Shown: positions 1-8,773 of the stretch, in pieces
How the letters are laid out: each line of letters opens with the position of its first letter
How positions within the stretch are numbered: the stretch's first letter is position 1
Assembly (NCBI GenBank): GCA_964058805.1
Contig: CAXKVV010000631.1
Span: 1 to 28,172, forward strand
Reading direction: 5' to 3'
DNA length: 28,172 nt
From: Schoenoplectus triqueter
Lineage: Eukaryota; Streptophyta; Magnoliopsida; Poales; Cyperaceae
Made by a program: the position numbers and the translations under genes
The notes under the pieces: model-generated
Told to the model about the DNA's origin: nothing
Seen by the model: the letters and a program-made list of their open reading frames with translations, nothing else
The model's database searches: none

Positions 1-1380
1 GTTTATTCAGCTCGCAAGTTTGTGCCATGCAGTTCATTTTTGTTGTTTAGTTTCTTTACCATCTGATGACGGATGACAAGTTTTAAACTGAAAAAAATAT
101 CAATCTTGAGGCAAATTGGATGTTTCAGTTTCTCTTTTTGGGCCTTTTTTCTTTCTGTTTTAAACGATGTGCGCTAGAGCAAATGTGGTCATTTTTTTTC
201 CATGAGATATTGCAACTGAATTTCACGGGTCCTTACAGTCCCCACCGAGGCCTTTTGCAGAAATTTGGATTGAAATTCTTTTTTCCTTCTTTTGTACAAA
301 GATGGCATCAAGTGATACAATTACAAATATCCACAAATAATCTTTTAGTTGAGTTTTAAGAACTAGCCTTTAGTTTAGTAGTAAAATGTAATCCTCTCTG
401 TGTGGAAGATAGTGAATTTAAAATTCGAATGAAGGGTCTTTATAAATAATTATGAAATTTGAGAGTTTAACTCTCATTTTTTTAATTAAAAAAAAACTTT
501 TAGTTGAGTTCCAAATATACAGATCTTCCTTGAATGAAGGATTATTTTAACCACTGATTGGAAGACATTTTCTTTATTTCTTCTTTCAATCGTTTTATTT
601 TCTTTTAATATGAAGAGTAGAATTTTTCGAACTTGATTTGGAGAATGGACCTACTAATTGTCCTGAGAATTCATTTTTTACTCGTTCATGCACTCACCAC
701 TCTCTTTTTTCCCTTTTTTTTATGCACGAAATCATTCTTAAGCGTCAGTCTCAAATTTCAATGAGGAAAGTGAAATTATTTTATATGAATCATTAGATTT
801 AAGAAAATAATTTTTTTTAAAAATTAATGATGAAAAAAAATGATGATGTGATATATTTGAAATTTTTTAAAGCTTAATCTCTTTTATGTAGTATAAATTT
901 TCAATTAAAACAAACTTCTATATATTTAGAAGCTTTGATGATGAAAATGACAGGTAAAAAATGCTCCATTGTTTTCTCCAAGTTATTATATTATTTTCAT
1001 TTTACACGGCGTCAGCTGAAAATTAGAAGTAATCCTCTAATTAATTTCTAAATGCTAATTAGGTTGGCAGTGGGTTTGAAGTTTGAATATTTTGAACAAA
1101 CTTTACTTTACCTAATTTTAAACGGTCAAGAAAGAAAAAAGACGGCACAGGCAATCTGTTAGAAAATGAGGTTCATATTCGCTTGTGACATTATTCTTTG
1201 CATTTCAAGAGAGATTATATATATTCCGCCCATATTTTGAACCAAAGAGATGGTCCACCTATTCAAGATGACCTGAGAATAAATAAATCCGTTTAATTAA
1301 TTTTTTTAATTTTTTTTGTGATTTAACAACTAATCAGAAATTATATATACACTAATTAAAATTAATTATATACTAATCAA
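1..1380. other. AT-rich intergenic DNA, no gene seen
   Basis: No open frame here reads like a known protein. The longest (120-359, +) is rich in Phe and Leu from T-runs and looks like chance. Homopolymer A and T runs are frequent. I see no RNA gene, LTR or clear inverted repeat. Confidence 0.6.
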
Positions 1381-1387
1381 AATTTTA

Positions 1388-2063
1388 AATAGCGACCGCT
1401 ATTGTGTGTAATGTGTAGCTGTAATATTGCACACTATCATACATTTATTCATAATAAATTTTAAATAATCATAATTTCTTCATCTGATTTTCGATTGAGA
1501 TGATTCAAAGTGCATCGGAAAGCTAAGAATAAGATCTACAATATTTATTATAATCTTAATCACTTCTTATAAAATTTGGATCAAAATTTTTTCCTTCTTT
1601 GTTATCAACATTCTAGTTTGACCCCCGACTTGCACCTTTCTCTTGTTTTAATCTTGGATTCCCTTCTTTACCTAAAATAATGACTAAAACTATGCAGTAT
1701 CAAGAATTTAAGCAACTTAAATCTAATTTATACTAAATTAAACTAAAAACTTTATTTTGAGACTTAATCTTATCAAAAATTTAGCATTTTAAACAAATTA
1801 TCATGGACTTTAAGTTAATAGTGGAATGCGCTTGACGAAAAATAATATGTATTACTTAATTTAATAATTTACTATATCATTCATATTTTGAATAATAGTT
1901 TGAAAATTATACTTGTTCAATGTCAGTATTATCCTTTAATTGATTTTGTGTTATTTATTTATTTAATATATGAATTTTTAGGTAAAAATATTAATATTAT
2001 TTATTTACATTATATCGGATAGCTTCCACTATAGCACGCTATAACGCGATAGCTTTTTTTTTA
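1388..2063. repeat. Possible degenerate MITE-like segment bracketed by short palindromes
   Basis: Two short palindromes with the same AC centre lie about 640 bp apart. AATAGCG-AC-CGCTATT is at 1388-1403 and TATAGC-AC-GCTATA is at 2030-2043, the latter followed by ACGCGATAGC. Both belong to a 'CGCTATAGCG'-like vocabulary that I associate with some plant non-autonomous DNA elements. No convincing terminal repeats or target duplication were found, so the boundaries are nominal. Confidence 0.2.
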
Positions 2064-2162
2064 GGACTGTGCGATAATCGTTATTTAGAATCTTAATATT
2101 AATTAATATTATGTCACTTAAAAATATATGAAATAATCAATATGTACTTGATTATTGTATTT

Positions 2163-2305
2163 ATGTCGGGTTGGATCGAATTGTGACCCGTTCGAATCGG
2201 GACAAAGAGATTTTAATTCGATTTTAAATTGTTTAGATTGGATTGAATAAAAAATAATAAAATAATGATGATCATATCTGAACCCAACCCAACCCGACTC
2301 ATTGA
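2163..2305. repeat. Inverted repeat of GTCGGGTTGG, possible MITE remnant
   Basis: GTCGGGTTGG at 2165-2174 is exactly reverse-complemented at 2289-2298 (CCAACCCGAC), with 114 nt between. The vocabulary (GGGT, CGGGT, CCAACCC) resembles the subterminal sequence of the intact hAT-type MITE at 17733-18141. No AGGGGTG termini or target duplication are visible, so this may be an eroded or unrelated copy. Confidence 0.3.
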
Positions 2306-3540
2306 CACGCGTAGGACTGCCTATTCCAACATGATTGGCCACGTTGGAGTCATTTCCAAACACGGTTAAAAGGAAAATTGTATTAATTATTTTTTAATTA
2401 ATGATGCTTCGATTAATCCTGGTCCTGTTTACTCGTCAACAAATTACGCTACCAACATGTTGACTATATCCATCCGCCAATTTTTAGTTTTACGATAGCG
2501 TGGGGAATTTAGATAGTAAAATAACTGCTAAAGTGACCGTTCAAAAGATGTGCACAAACGTCATATTTAATTCTTATGCAATCGCTTTTTATTTTTTCCA
2601 TTATTTTCTTTTTAATTTTACTTTTGGTAATACACCAAGAACAAATATATGGTTCTATCTTCTATATATGCATAGCATCTACCGATCAGTGTTATAATCT
2701 TTAATTTATATTTTGAAATTTGAACGATTCGAACTGTTCATTACAATGTGTAGTATTAACATCTTATACAAAACCAATATTTACGTTTCTTTTGCAATTA
2801 TTTTTGCTACTTTTTCAATAAACCGAGGCACATTGAGTTCACAAATATTAGACTGCCCTATATAGATTATTTTTATCGAATTTAAAAGAAAATTTTCTAC
2901 ATATATAAAAAAAATGTTTTTCACAATTTTTCTTAAACTTTTTTTAATATATACAATTTTTTGGGGCTTTATTCCCATCTTTTTCATTAAAAAAAATTCC
3001 TAAGCAAATTGGTGATCGGGTCAAGTCGACCATTTATATTCCAATACTAAAGATTTGAAGTTGTAATATTTACTATTTTACTTGTCACAAACAAAATTTC
3101 TCTCTTTCTTTATTTTTTTTTTGAACAAAGCAGGTACAAGCAAGACTTCATGTGTACCATTTTAATCAAATAAATTCTTGCATATGTATCTCTCAAAATG
3201 CATATAGTAGAAAACCTGAAAACAATTATAATCCATAAAGAAAATTAAGCATCAAGTTTTTTTTTATACAGGTACATCATTTTGGCTTGTTTCTCTTTCT
3301 TCATTTATATTAATAGGAGTAAAGTGCCATAGTATATCTCTATTCTCATTAAAAATAAATGTGTTTTGATACATATCTCTATTTAACTTTTAAAATAAAA
3401 CCAATTTTTTATGTTTCTCTATATGAAATATTGAGCGATTAATTATAGTATTATTAACTTACTATTTTGCACATCTTTAATATCTCAATGATACTGATCT
3501 AATATAAATCTTATTCTACAACAATATAATTTCTAGGGCT
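2306..3540. other. AT-rich intergenic DNA; expected place of the missing copia 5' LTR
   Basis: Nothing codes convincingly here. A 5' LTR of the decayed copia element would be expected to end just before 3548, but I found no match to its 3' LTR: neither the start at 5992 nor the CCCGGAGACGTAGG block occurs. The 5' LTR therefore looks lost or diverged beyond recognition by eye. Confidence 0.5.
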
Positions 3541-3547
3541 ATGAAAG

Positions 3548-3559
3548 TGGTATCAAAGT
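3548..3559 (+). other. Degenerate primer-binding site of copia-like element (initiator tRNA-Met)
   Basis: TGGTATCAAAGT differs at two positions from TGGTATCAGAGC, the usual plant copia primer-binding site complementary to the 3' end of initiator tRNA-Met. It lies about 0.3 kb upstream of the gag relic, the expected order and strand. The lack of a visible LTR directly upstream limits confidence. Confidence 0.45.
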
Positions 3560-3659
3560 AGTAGGTCAATTGTAATTGCTTTATTTATGATATTTTTGGT
3601 CCAATATGACTTTATTGATGCATATGAAAGAATACTCAACTCTAGGTCTTAATTGCAAA

Positions 3660-5700
3660 ATTTTTAGCTTTTGAAAGAAATGTATGGTGAACTGGCTCAA
3701 CATACTAGACTTTTGGGATGTTATCCGACATGGTTATTTACATAAAAGGTCAAATAACTGAAATATCAAAATAATTATACCGTCAATGTTATTTTAAATT
3801 CGGTTAGTAAAAGAATTGCTATATTTTTGGTAATATCGAAATTGCTAGTGAAATGTGGGAGACCTTATTGAATAGATTTAAGGGCAACTTTCAAATGAAA
3901 AAAACAAAATTAATGGACCTAAAGTCTGAATTTGAAAATTTTTATATACAAGAAGGAGAGTCAATTGAGAATATGTATTCAAAATTAATATATATTCTAA
4001 ATGAATTTGATAAAATTAGAGAATCTTTGTCTAATTTTAAAATTATAGGTAAGATTTTTAAGGGAATGATGAGAAGATCAAGATGGGAGAGCATGATAAA
4101 CACTCTAGAAGCAATGCAAGACACTGTTGACGAATTCACAAATGAAGAAGTGTTCACTCATCTTCTATGCTTTGAGGAGAAGCTATGATAAAATGGAGAG
4201 CTCATATCAAAATTCAAAGAAATCGCACTTCAAACTCAAAAATCTTCATCGCGCTACTATTCGAGTAAGACTTCAGCTAGCTCATTTTCTATGAATGATC
4301 AAATCATCACAAAGATGTTCGAAATGATGTTAAATCTGGAGAAGGAACACAATAAAGAGTGAGATGAGAAATGAATGATATACATATGTTTCTCATGCCA
4401 TAAGGAAGGTCACACAACACACGATTGTTCCTTAGTCTTCCCACATAAGAAGAAGCAAAAAATTTAAGAGAATTGGTGCTATGCTAGCCTCAAGTAACCA
4501 TGTTGAGAGAAAAAAGGATAAAAGAAATCCACTCAACCTCGCCCTAATTGTGGAAGTAGAGGAGAGTTCACCCCGTGATAGATGTTGATGGGATTGTAGC
4601 AAGAAATTATATCACCGATTTGTGCACATTGGAGATCTTACATGATATCGCCATATCCAAGAATATGAAGATGGACTCAATTACATCTAAGGTATAATTT
4701 TTTCAAAAATTTTAATTGCACTACATCCACATGGGATGATAGTGATGTTGATCTTATTGAGAATGATGATTTTTGTGTTGAAAATGCAAATAATTTGGAT
4801 GATGAGGCTGAAAATGAATATTTTTTATCTAGTTTAGAGAATCATATTTATAATTCATTTTCTTAAAAATAGATAATTGAGAAACTTAAAAATAAAATTT
4901 TAGAGTTTGCGTAAAAGGTTCAATCTTATAATTCTAAATTGCAAAATCTAGAAAAGAATTGTCAAATACACTTAGACGAAGTTGCAACATTAAAAGTGAA
5001 AGTGAAACTTTAAAAACTAAAAATAGAGCATTAAAGTCCTCATGTTCTTCAATGGATTTAGACAAGTTTGTAGGTCAAAGATCTAGCAACAAGTCAGGTC
5101 TTAGATATAAATTTTTTTCTAAGATTTCAAATTTCCCTAAATTTAAAGAGAAACAAGGTCAATGGTCGAATACAAAAATTGTGAAACCCAATAATGCTAA
5201 ATATTTCAATAAGAAACACAATTATGCATTTCAATATAAGTAATTTGATAAAAAAATTGATAAAAAGATTAACAAAGGACAAAAAAAAATTCAAAGCAAC
5301 AATGCTATATTTTTTAATCCTAATTGGTCAAATAAATTATATTTTAAAGGACCCGATGGATGGTTTTATGAGTTTAAAAATCAAAATGGTTTTCAAACCA
5401 AAGCTCAAAGATATGAGCATAAACGAGTTATTTCTCAAAAATATAAAAATATTTTTTAAAAAAAATTCAAAACTCAAGCTCAAGAATTAAAAGAAAACTA
5501 TCAAAATATTTTTGTTAAAGATAGTAAGAAATCTCCAACATATGTATTTTATAATTATTATTGTCATATTTCATTTGATTGTAAACTTAGAAAGGAAAAC
5601 AACATCATTTGATTGCAAACTTAGAAAGAAAACTGTCAAAACAGATGTTGTTTGGGTTCATAAGATTAAAAATTAGAGACCTCAATGTTTAATTTTTCCT
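3660..5700 (+). pseudogene. Decayed copia-type gag (UBN2-like domain with CCHC zinc knuckle)
   Basis: The clearest segment is an open frame at 3853-4188 (111 codons) beginning MWETLLNRFKGN and continuing with EFENFYIQEGESIENMYSKL. This is the pattern of the UBN2/gag-polypeptide domain of plant Ty1/copia elements. A CX2CX4HX4C zinc knuckle (CFSCHKEGHTTHDC) follows at 4387-4428 in another frame after stops. Next come an acidic stretch (WDDSDVDLIENDD, from about 4730), a coiled-coil-like Lys/Glu-rich part, a GLRY motif near 5097-5108 and a second broken knuckle near 5545-5590. Many stops and frame changes interrupt it. No protease, integrase or reverse transcriptase follows before the polypurine tract at 5980, so this was either a gag-only non-autonomous element or a deleted one. 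Family assignment is from recalled motifs, not a search. Confidence 0.7.
5571..5638 (+). repeat. Tandem duplication of 34 nt inside the copia gag relic
   Basis: The block beginning TCATTTGATTGTAAACTTAG at 5571-5604 is repeated at once from 5605 with a few substitutions. It lies in the degraded second zinc-knuckle region and adds to the frame damage. Confidence 0.7.
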
Positions 5701-5962
5701 TCAAAATCATATATGCCACATACTTAGGGGGAGTTAGCTAATTTCTTTTTTAATGAAATTTTGTTTTGTTTTGTTTTACTTTTAAAAATATTTTAAATTC
5801 TTTATTTTATATACGGTGCATACATTAAGGGGGGCAATCAATTTAGGGAGAGTTAAATTGAAATAAATTATTTATTCGCATCATTTTTCTCGATTTCCAA
5901 AAAGGGGAAGAAATTTTTGGGTGAAATCCACATATCATGTGTTATATCTATGCACCCATGCA

Positions 5963-6033
5963 TATTTTGTAAATCGACAAAAGGGGGAGATTGTTGCACT
6001 AAACATCTTTTTTATTTGTCGATTTACAAAATA
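5963..6033 (+). promoter_or_regulatory. 19-bp perfect inverted repeat around the copia polypurine tract and LTR start
   Basis: The left arm (5963-5981, TATTTTGTAAATCGACAAA) is exactly reverse-complemented by the right arm (6015-6033). The 33-nt loop holds the polypurine tract (AAGGGGGAGA, 5981-5990) and the LTR start TGTTG at 5992. In RNA or single-stranded DNA this would fold into a long hairpin presenting the plus-strand priming site in its loop. I recall similar arrangements in other plant copia elements of the AAAGGGGGAGATTGTTG type. Confidence 0.75.
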
Positions 6034-6239
6034 AGCTTGAATTTTATAATTTAACTTGTTTGAGTTTTGTGCAGGGATTAAAATATAAATAAATTAGTGC
6101 ACAAGAAAAAAGACTAATGATGAGATATAAGAGCTTAATCAAGACTGCATTACGATTAGATTTAGTTAGACTCAAACTAGATTGAATTGGTTAAGATAAA
6201 TTAAGCTTAAACAACAAAGAAAAATGTTTCTGCCCAGTG

Positions 6240-6485
6240 AATTGTTATAACGGTTCAGTAATCATTATAACGGTTCATATCAATACTAACAAATATTCTA
6301 AGACAGAAAAATTCTCAAAGAAGTCAGAGCGTATCGTTATGTAACGATTCAGTAATCATTGCAACGATTTATGAAACATATAATGATTCAATAAATCGTT
6401 ATAATATTTCAACTCAATCAAATTCAACGGCTATCCTTTCTAAGCCGTTATAATGATTCCCAAACCGTTATAACGGTTCACGTCG
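6240..6485 (+). promoter_or_regulatory. Cluster of TAACGGTTC (MYB-like) motifs in the copia LTR
   Basis: Exact or near copies of ATAACGGTTC / GTAACGATTC / CCGTTATAA recur at about 6246, 6267, 6341, 6362, 6393, 6444 and 6464. The first two pairs form a longer direct repeat (about 6243-6284 and 6334-6375) with AGTAATCATT between motifs. At 6463-6478 the sequence AACCGTTATAACGGTT is a perfect 16-bp palindrome. The AACGG/CCGTT core resembles plant MYB and mitosis-specific activator sites, and U3 repeats of this kind act as enhancers in known plant copia elements. The function here is inferred. Confidence 0.5.
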
Positions 6486-6758
6486 AAAATAATTTTTCCA
6501 GCTGTTTCAGAAGATCTATTTTAAAAGAATCACCTCTCTCACCAAATTATTATGAATCTGATCCATCTAGCTAAATCATTACTCCAGAGAGCTTACTAGT
6601 CATATATTAAGTGAGAGATATAAGCCAAGAGATAGAAATAATCAATTAATTAAATTATTATTTAAACTCAATCTAGCTTATCTCCATTATCCCAACTTGA
6701 TCATTTGTGATCTACTCTCCTTGTAAATATTTCTTGAGCTATAGTGATCACATTTCTT

Positions 6759-6835
6759 AAGTGTGGCGTCACTCATCTCTTATTTTGAGTGTGTTGTCAC
6801 TCATCTTTTTTAGTGTGTTGTCACTCTTATTACCG
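6759..6835 (+). repeat. Three-unit tandem repeat in the copia LTR
   Basis: AGTGTG(G/T)(C/T)GTCACTC recurs three times (about 6760, 6788 and 6812) with spacers of 24 to 28 nt. Its place just upstream of the conserved end block suggests it lies near the U3/R boundary. Confidence 0.6.
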
Positions 6836-6945
6836 ATAGGCTTGACAGTTCATCTTTGTGTAAGGGACTAAGTTCTAAAAGTGTAAAACTATTTTTTAGT
6901 GTTTCGGCTCAAGCTTAAATGTTAGAGGTTGGGAGTCCCGGAGAC

Positions 6946-6950
6946 GTAGG
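6946..6950 (+). repeat. Target-site duplication GTAGG (left) of the Athila-like element
   Basis: GTAGG directly precedes the 5' LTR and is repeated directly after the 3' LTR at 14629-14633. Five bp is the usual duplication for Ty3/gypsy integrases. Confidence 0.9.
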
Positions 6951-7094
6951 TGATAGGTGCTCATTTTATATAATATTTGCACAAGATTTAACACAATAAT
7001 TCACTCAATTTATTTGAATCATGCTTATTTTAGCCTGTGTTTTATTTCTAGAACTTGTTACTGCCATATTTCTTGGTTTTGGTAATTTTCAGAA

Positions 7095-7158
7095 ATTCCT
7101 GGAGGAATCAGAGCAGAATTCGGCTCTGCCAAGACTCTCAGCGAGACCCTTGGCAGAG
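7095..7158 (+). promoter_or_regulatory. Cluster of three overlapping hairpins in the 5' LTR (contains palindrome copy 1)
   Basis: Three stems follow one another: ATTCCT/AGGAAT (7095-7100 with 7103-7108), CAGAGC/GCTCTG (7109-7114 with 7123-7128) and CTCTGCCAAG/CTTGGCAGAG (7124-7133 with 7149-7158). The third can add TCTC/GAGA (7136-7139 with 7143-7146). The second and third share 7124-7128, so they cannot form together. The third stem is copy 1 of the 31-nt palindrome family. The 3' LTR has the same cluster at about 13283-13346. Confidence 0.7.
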
Positions 7159-7439
7159 AGCAGCTACCAGACGCAAATTTTGCAAGGAAACAGCTGTACA
7201 CGCGAAGGAAAATCTAGAGATCTCATCTATGATTTAGCAGAGATTAAATGCAGTAATTTTAGGAGATTAATGAGAGAAAAGGAAAGAGATTTACCTCTTG
7301 GTTGGAAAGAGGAGATGAGAGAGAAAATGAATTGCTGAAATTTAGGGAGTAAATCTAGGGGATTCCATAAGAGGAAAACCAAAGAAGGAAAACTCTCTCA
7401 CAGGAAACAAAAAAAAAAGAAATTTCAGTCCAGCAGGGG

Positions 7440-7457
7440 CTCTCTCTCTCTCTCTCT
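7440..7457 (+). repeat. (CT)9 microsatellite in 5' LTR
   Basis: Nine CT units; the 3' LTR has ten at 13605-13624. This is one of only two length differences between the LTRs. Confidence 0.9.
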
Positions 7458-8468
7458 AGGCTGATTTTCGGCTCTGGAGGCAGAGAAGAGGTTTTTTCGG
7501 TTTTGGTGTTCTGACAGCAAGATTTCGGTCCAGAGAAGAAGTTGAGACATTGGGGAGTCTTGGTTTCAATTGGGTTTTATCATTATTTTCTCTTTTAACT
7601 TTCATTTATTCCCTGTGATGGACCCAAAACTGAACCATTGTATTCTTAAAGCCATGCTTGGCTAAATAAATTTTCTTGGGATTAGGCACGTAACAAATTA
7701 CTATGTTGTTGGTTTAATTTAATTGGCATTATTATTTTTATTTGATCTTTGTTTGTCTTGTGATTTGAATTGCTAAACTACTTGTATGATATGAGTTGAT
7801 TTAATTGAACAGCTTAGTCACACAAATGGTTTAAACTTAGGACTTGAATTGTTAAATCGAAAGATAATAATTTGAGACCCGATAACATAAGATAACGTAG
7901 GAATAGGCGAAGGACCGAAAGGAGAAACCCGTTCCTAATGGGGACACCTAAATTTGTTTGAATGATTTATTGAAGTACCGAAAGGAGAAAGTAAATTACT
8001 AAAATATATTTAGGCTAATCATGAAACTTAATGGACTTAGTTTAGGAGAATGCGCCGCGAAAGCGGGTGTTTAAGTAAATTGAGTACGGTACGAAGCCAC
8101 GACGGTGGATAAATACTACCATTGGATTAGAAACCCACAAAGAAAATATAAGAGTGTAATATCAATTAAATGAATACCAACAACCTCTAGTAATTTGTAC
8201 GCCGAAATCCCAGGAATACCAAAAATATTCAATTTCTCGTATTTTATCTTTTCAATTAAGTCAATCTTAGAATCTAGTCTTTTATTTTCTGAAAATCTGA
8301 AATTGGTTGCTTAGCTAATTAAAAGAAATAAATTTGGTATTTAAATCCCGTTCCTTGTCGATTCGACACCCGACAATATACTTAACGATAGGTTGTGCGC
8401 TTGCAACCCGTCTTTTAACGTTGTTTTTAGGGTATTTATTAGCACTTGTGAAAACACATCAAGCTTTT

Positions 8469-8486
8469 TGGCGCCGTTGCCGGGGA
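8469..8486 (+). other. Primer-binding site for tRNA-Asp(GUC)
   Basis: TGGCGCCGTTGCCGGGGA starts 8 nt after the 5' LTR. It is complementary over all 18 positions to the 3' end of plant tRNA-Asp including CCA, as I recall that tRNA. tRNA-Asp priming is typical of Athila-type elements. The intact site suggests that minus-strand synthesis could still start if enzymes were supplied in trans. Confidence 0.92.
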
Positions 8487-8532
8487 GCGGTGTATTTAAT
8501 ATCAAAATTTATTTTGAGTCAATTAGACTAAG

Positions 8533-8570
8533 CATTTTTATTTTTATTTTTATTTTTATTTTTATTTTTC
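8533..8570 (+). repeat. (ATTTTT)n hexamer microsatellite in the gag leader
   Basis: About six units of ATTTTT lie between the primer-binding site and gag. It is pure enough to be slippage-prone and is a likely length-polymorphic marker. Confidence 0.85.
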
Positions 8571-8678
8571 ACCTTTTATTTTGTCTCATTGTAGGATCTT
8601 GAGAGCTGAAGGAAAGAACAAGTTGGCTGGAGACAAGGTGCTACGAAGAAAGAATCAGTAATTCAAAATCTCAATCCC

Positions 8679-8709
8679 CTGCCAGGAGTCCCAGTGAGAG
8701 TCTTGGCAG
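8679..8709 (+). repeat. 31-nt palindrome, copy 2 (gag leader)
   Basis: Left arm CTGCCAGG (8679-8686) pairs with right arm CTTGGCAG (8702-8709), with one G-U pair in RNA. The 15-nt centre matches the other copies at most positions. It lies 65 nt upstream of the gag ATG in a stretch that is open in the gag frame from 8603 but has no ATG. Confidence 0.75.
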
Positions 8710-8773
8710 ATTCGCAGCAGAAGAATTTTCAGCCAATCCTCAGCCTCTCCTTGACGAAAATCTCGCTACTGAG

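Larger units (their letters stand above)
5992..6950 (+). repeat. Copia-like 3' LTR, first part, interrupted by the Athila-like insertion
   Basis: The start is set by the polypurine tract AAGGGGGAGA followed by TTGTTG; the LTR begins TGTTGCAC at 5992. It contains a cluster of TAACGGTTC motifs (6240-6480), a three-unit tandem repeat around GTGTTGTCACTC (6759-6835) and the CCCGGAGACGTAGG block (6937-6950), where the reading is cut. The text resumes exactly at 14634 after the insertion, so joining 6950 to 14634 restores one LTR. No matching 5' LTR was found in the window. Confidence 0.75.
6951..8461 (+). repeat. 5' LTR of the Athila-like element
   Basis: 1511 bp, starting TGATAGGTGC and ending AAAACACATCA next to the primer-binding site. 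It holds a palindrome cluster (7095-7158), an A-run, a (CT)9 microsatellite (7440-7457) and two copies of ACCGAAAGGAGAAA (7914-7927, 7977-7990). A TTGTCGATTCGACACC block sits near the 3' end, like the TTGTGGATTCGAC block common in plant LTRs of this type; the 3' LTR has the G form. A TATATAA at 6967-6973 could be a promoter element but lies unusually close to the LTR start. Frames inside the LTR (such as 7021-7338) are not conserved between the two LTRs and are not genes. Confidence 0.93.

Noticed and set aside
61..110. CTGATGA followed later by GAAA, the core words of a hammerhead ribozyme
   Set aside because: The sequence between them cannot form stem II, and no cleavage-site arrangement is visible.
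2186..2204. CCCGTTCGAATCGGG looks like a tRNA T-arm or SINE B box
   Set aside because: No matching A box, acceptor stem or anticodon arm upstream; the words belong to the CGGGT-rich inverted repeat.
7021..7338. 105-codon frame with hydrophobic N-terminus in the 5' LTR, repeated at 13209-13517
   Set aside because: It is repeated only because the LTR is. The 23-bp deletion shifts the frame in the other copy, and the substitutions show no sign of protein constraint.
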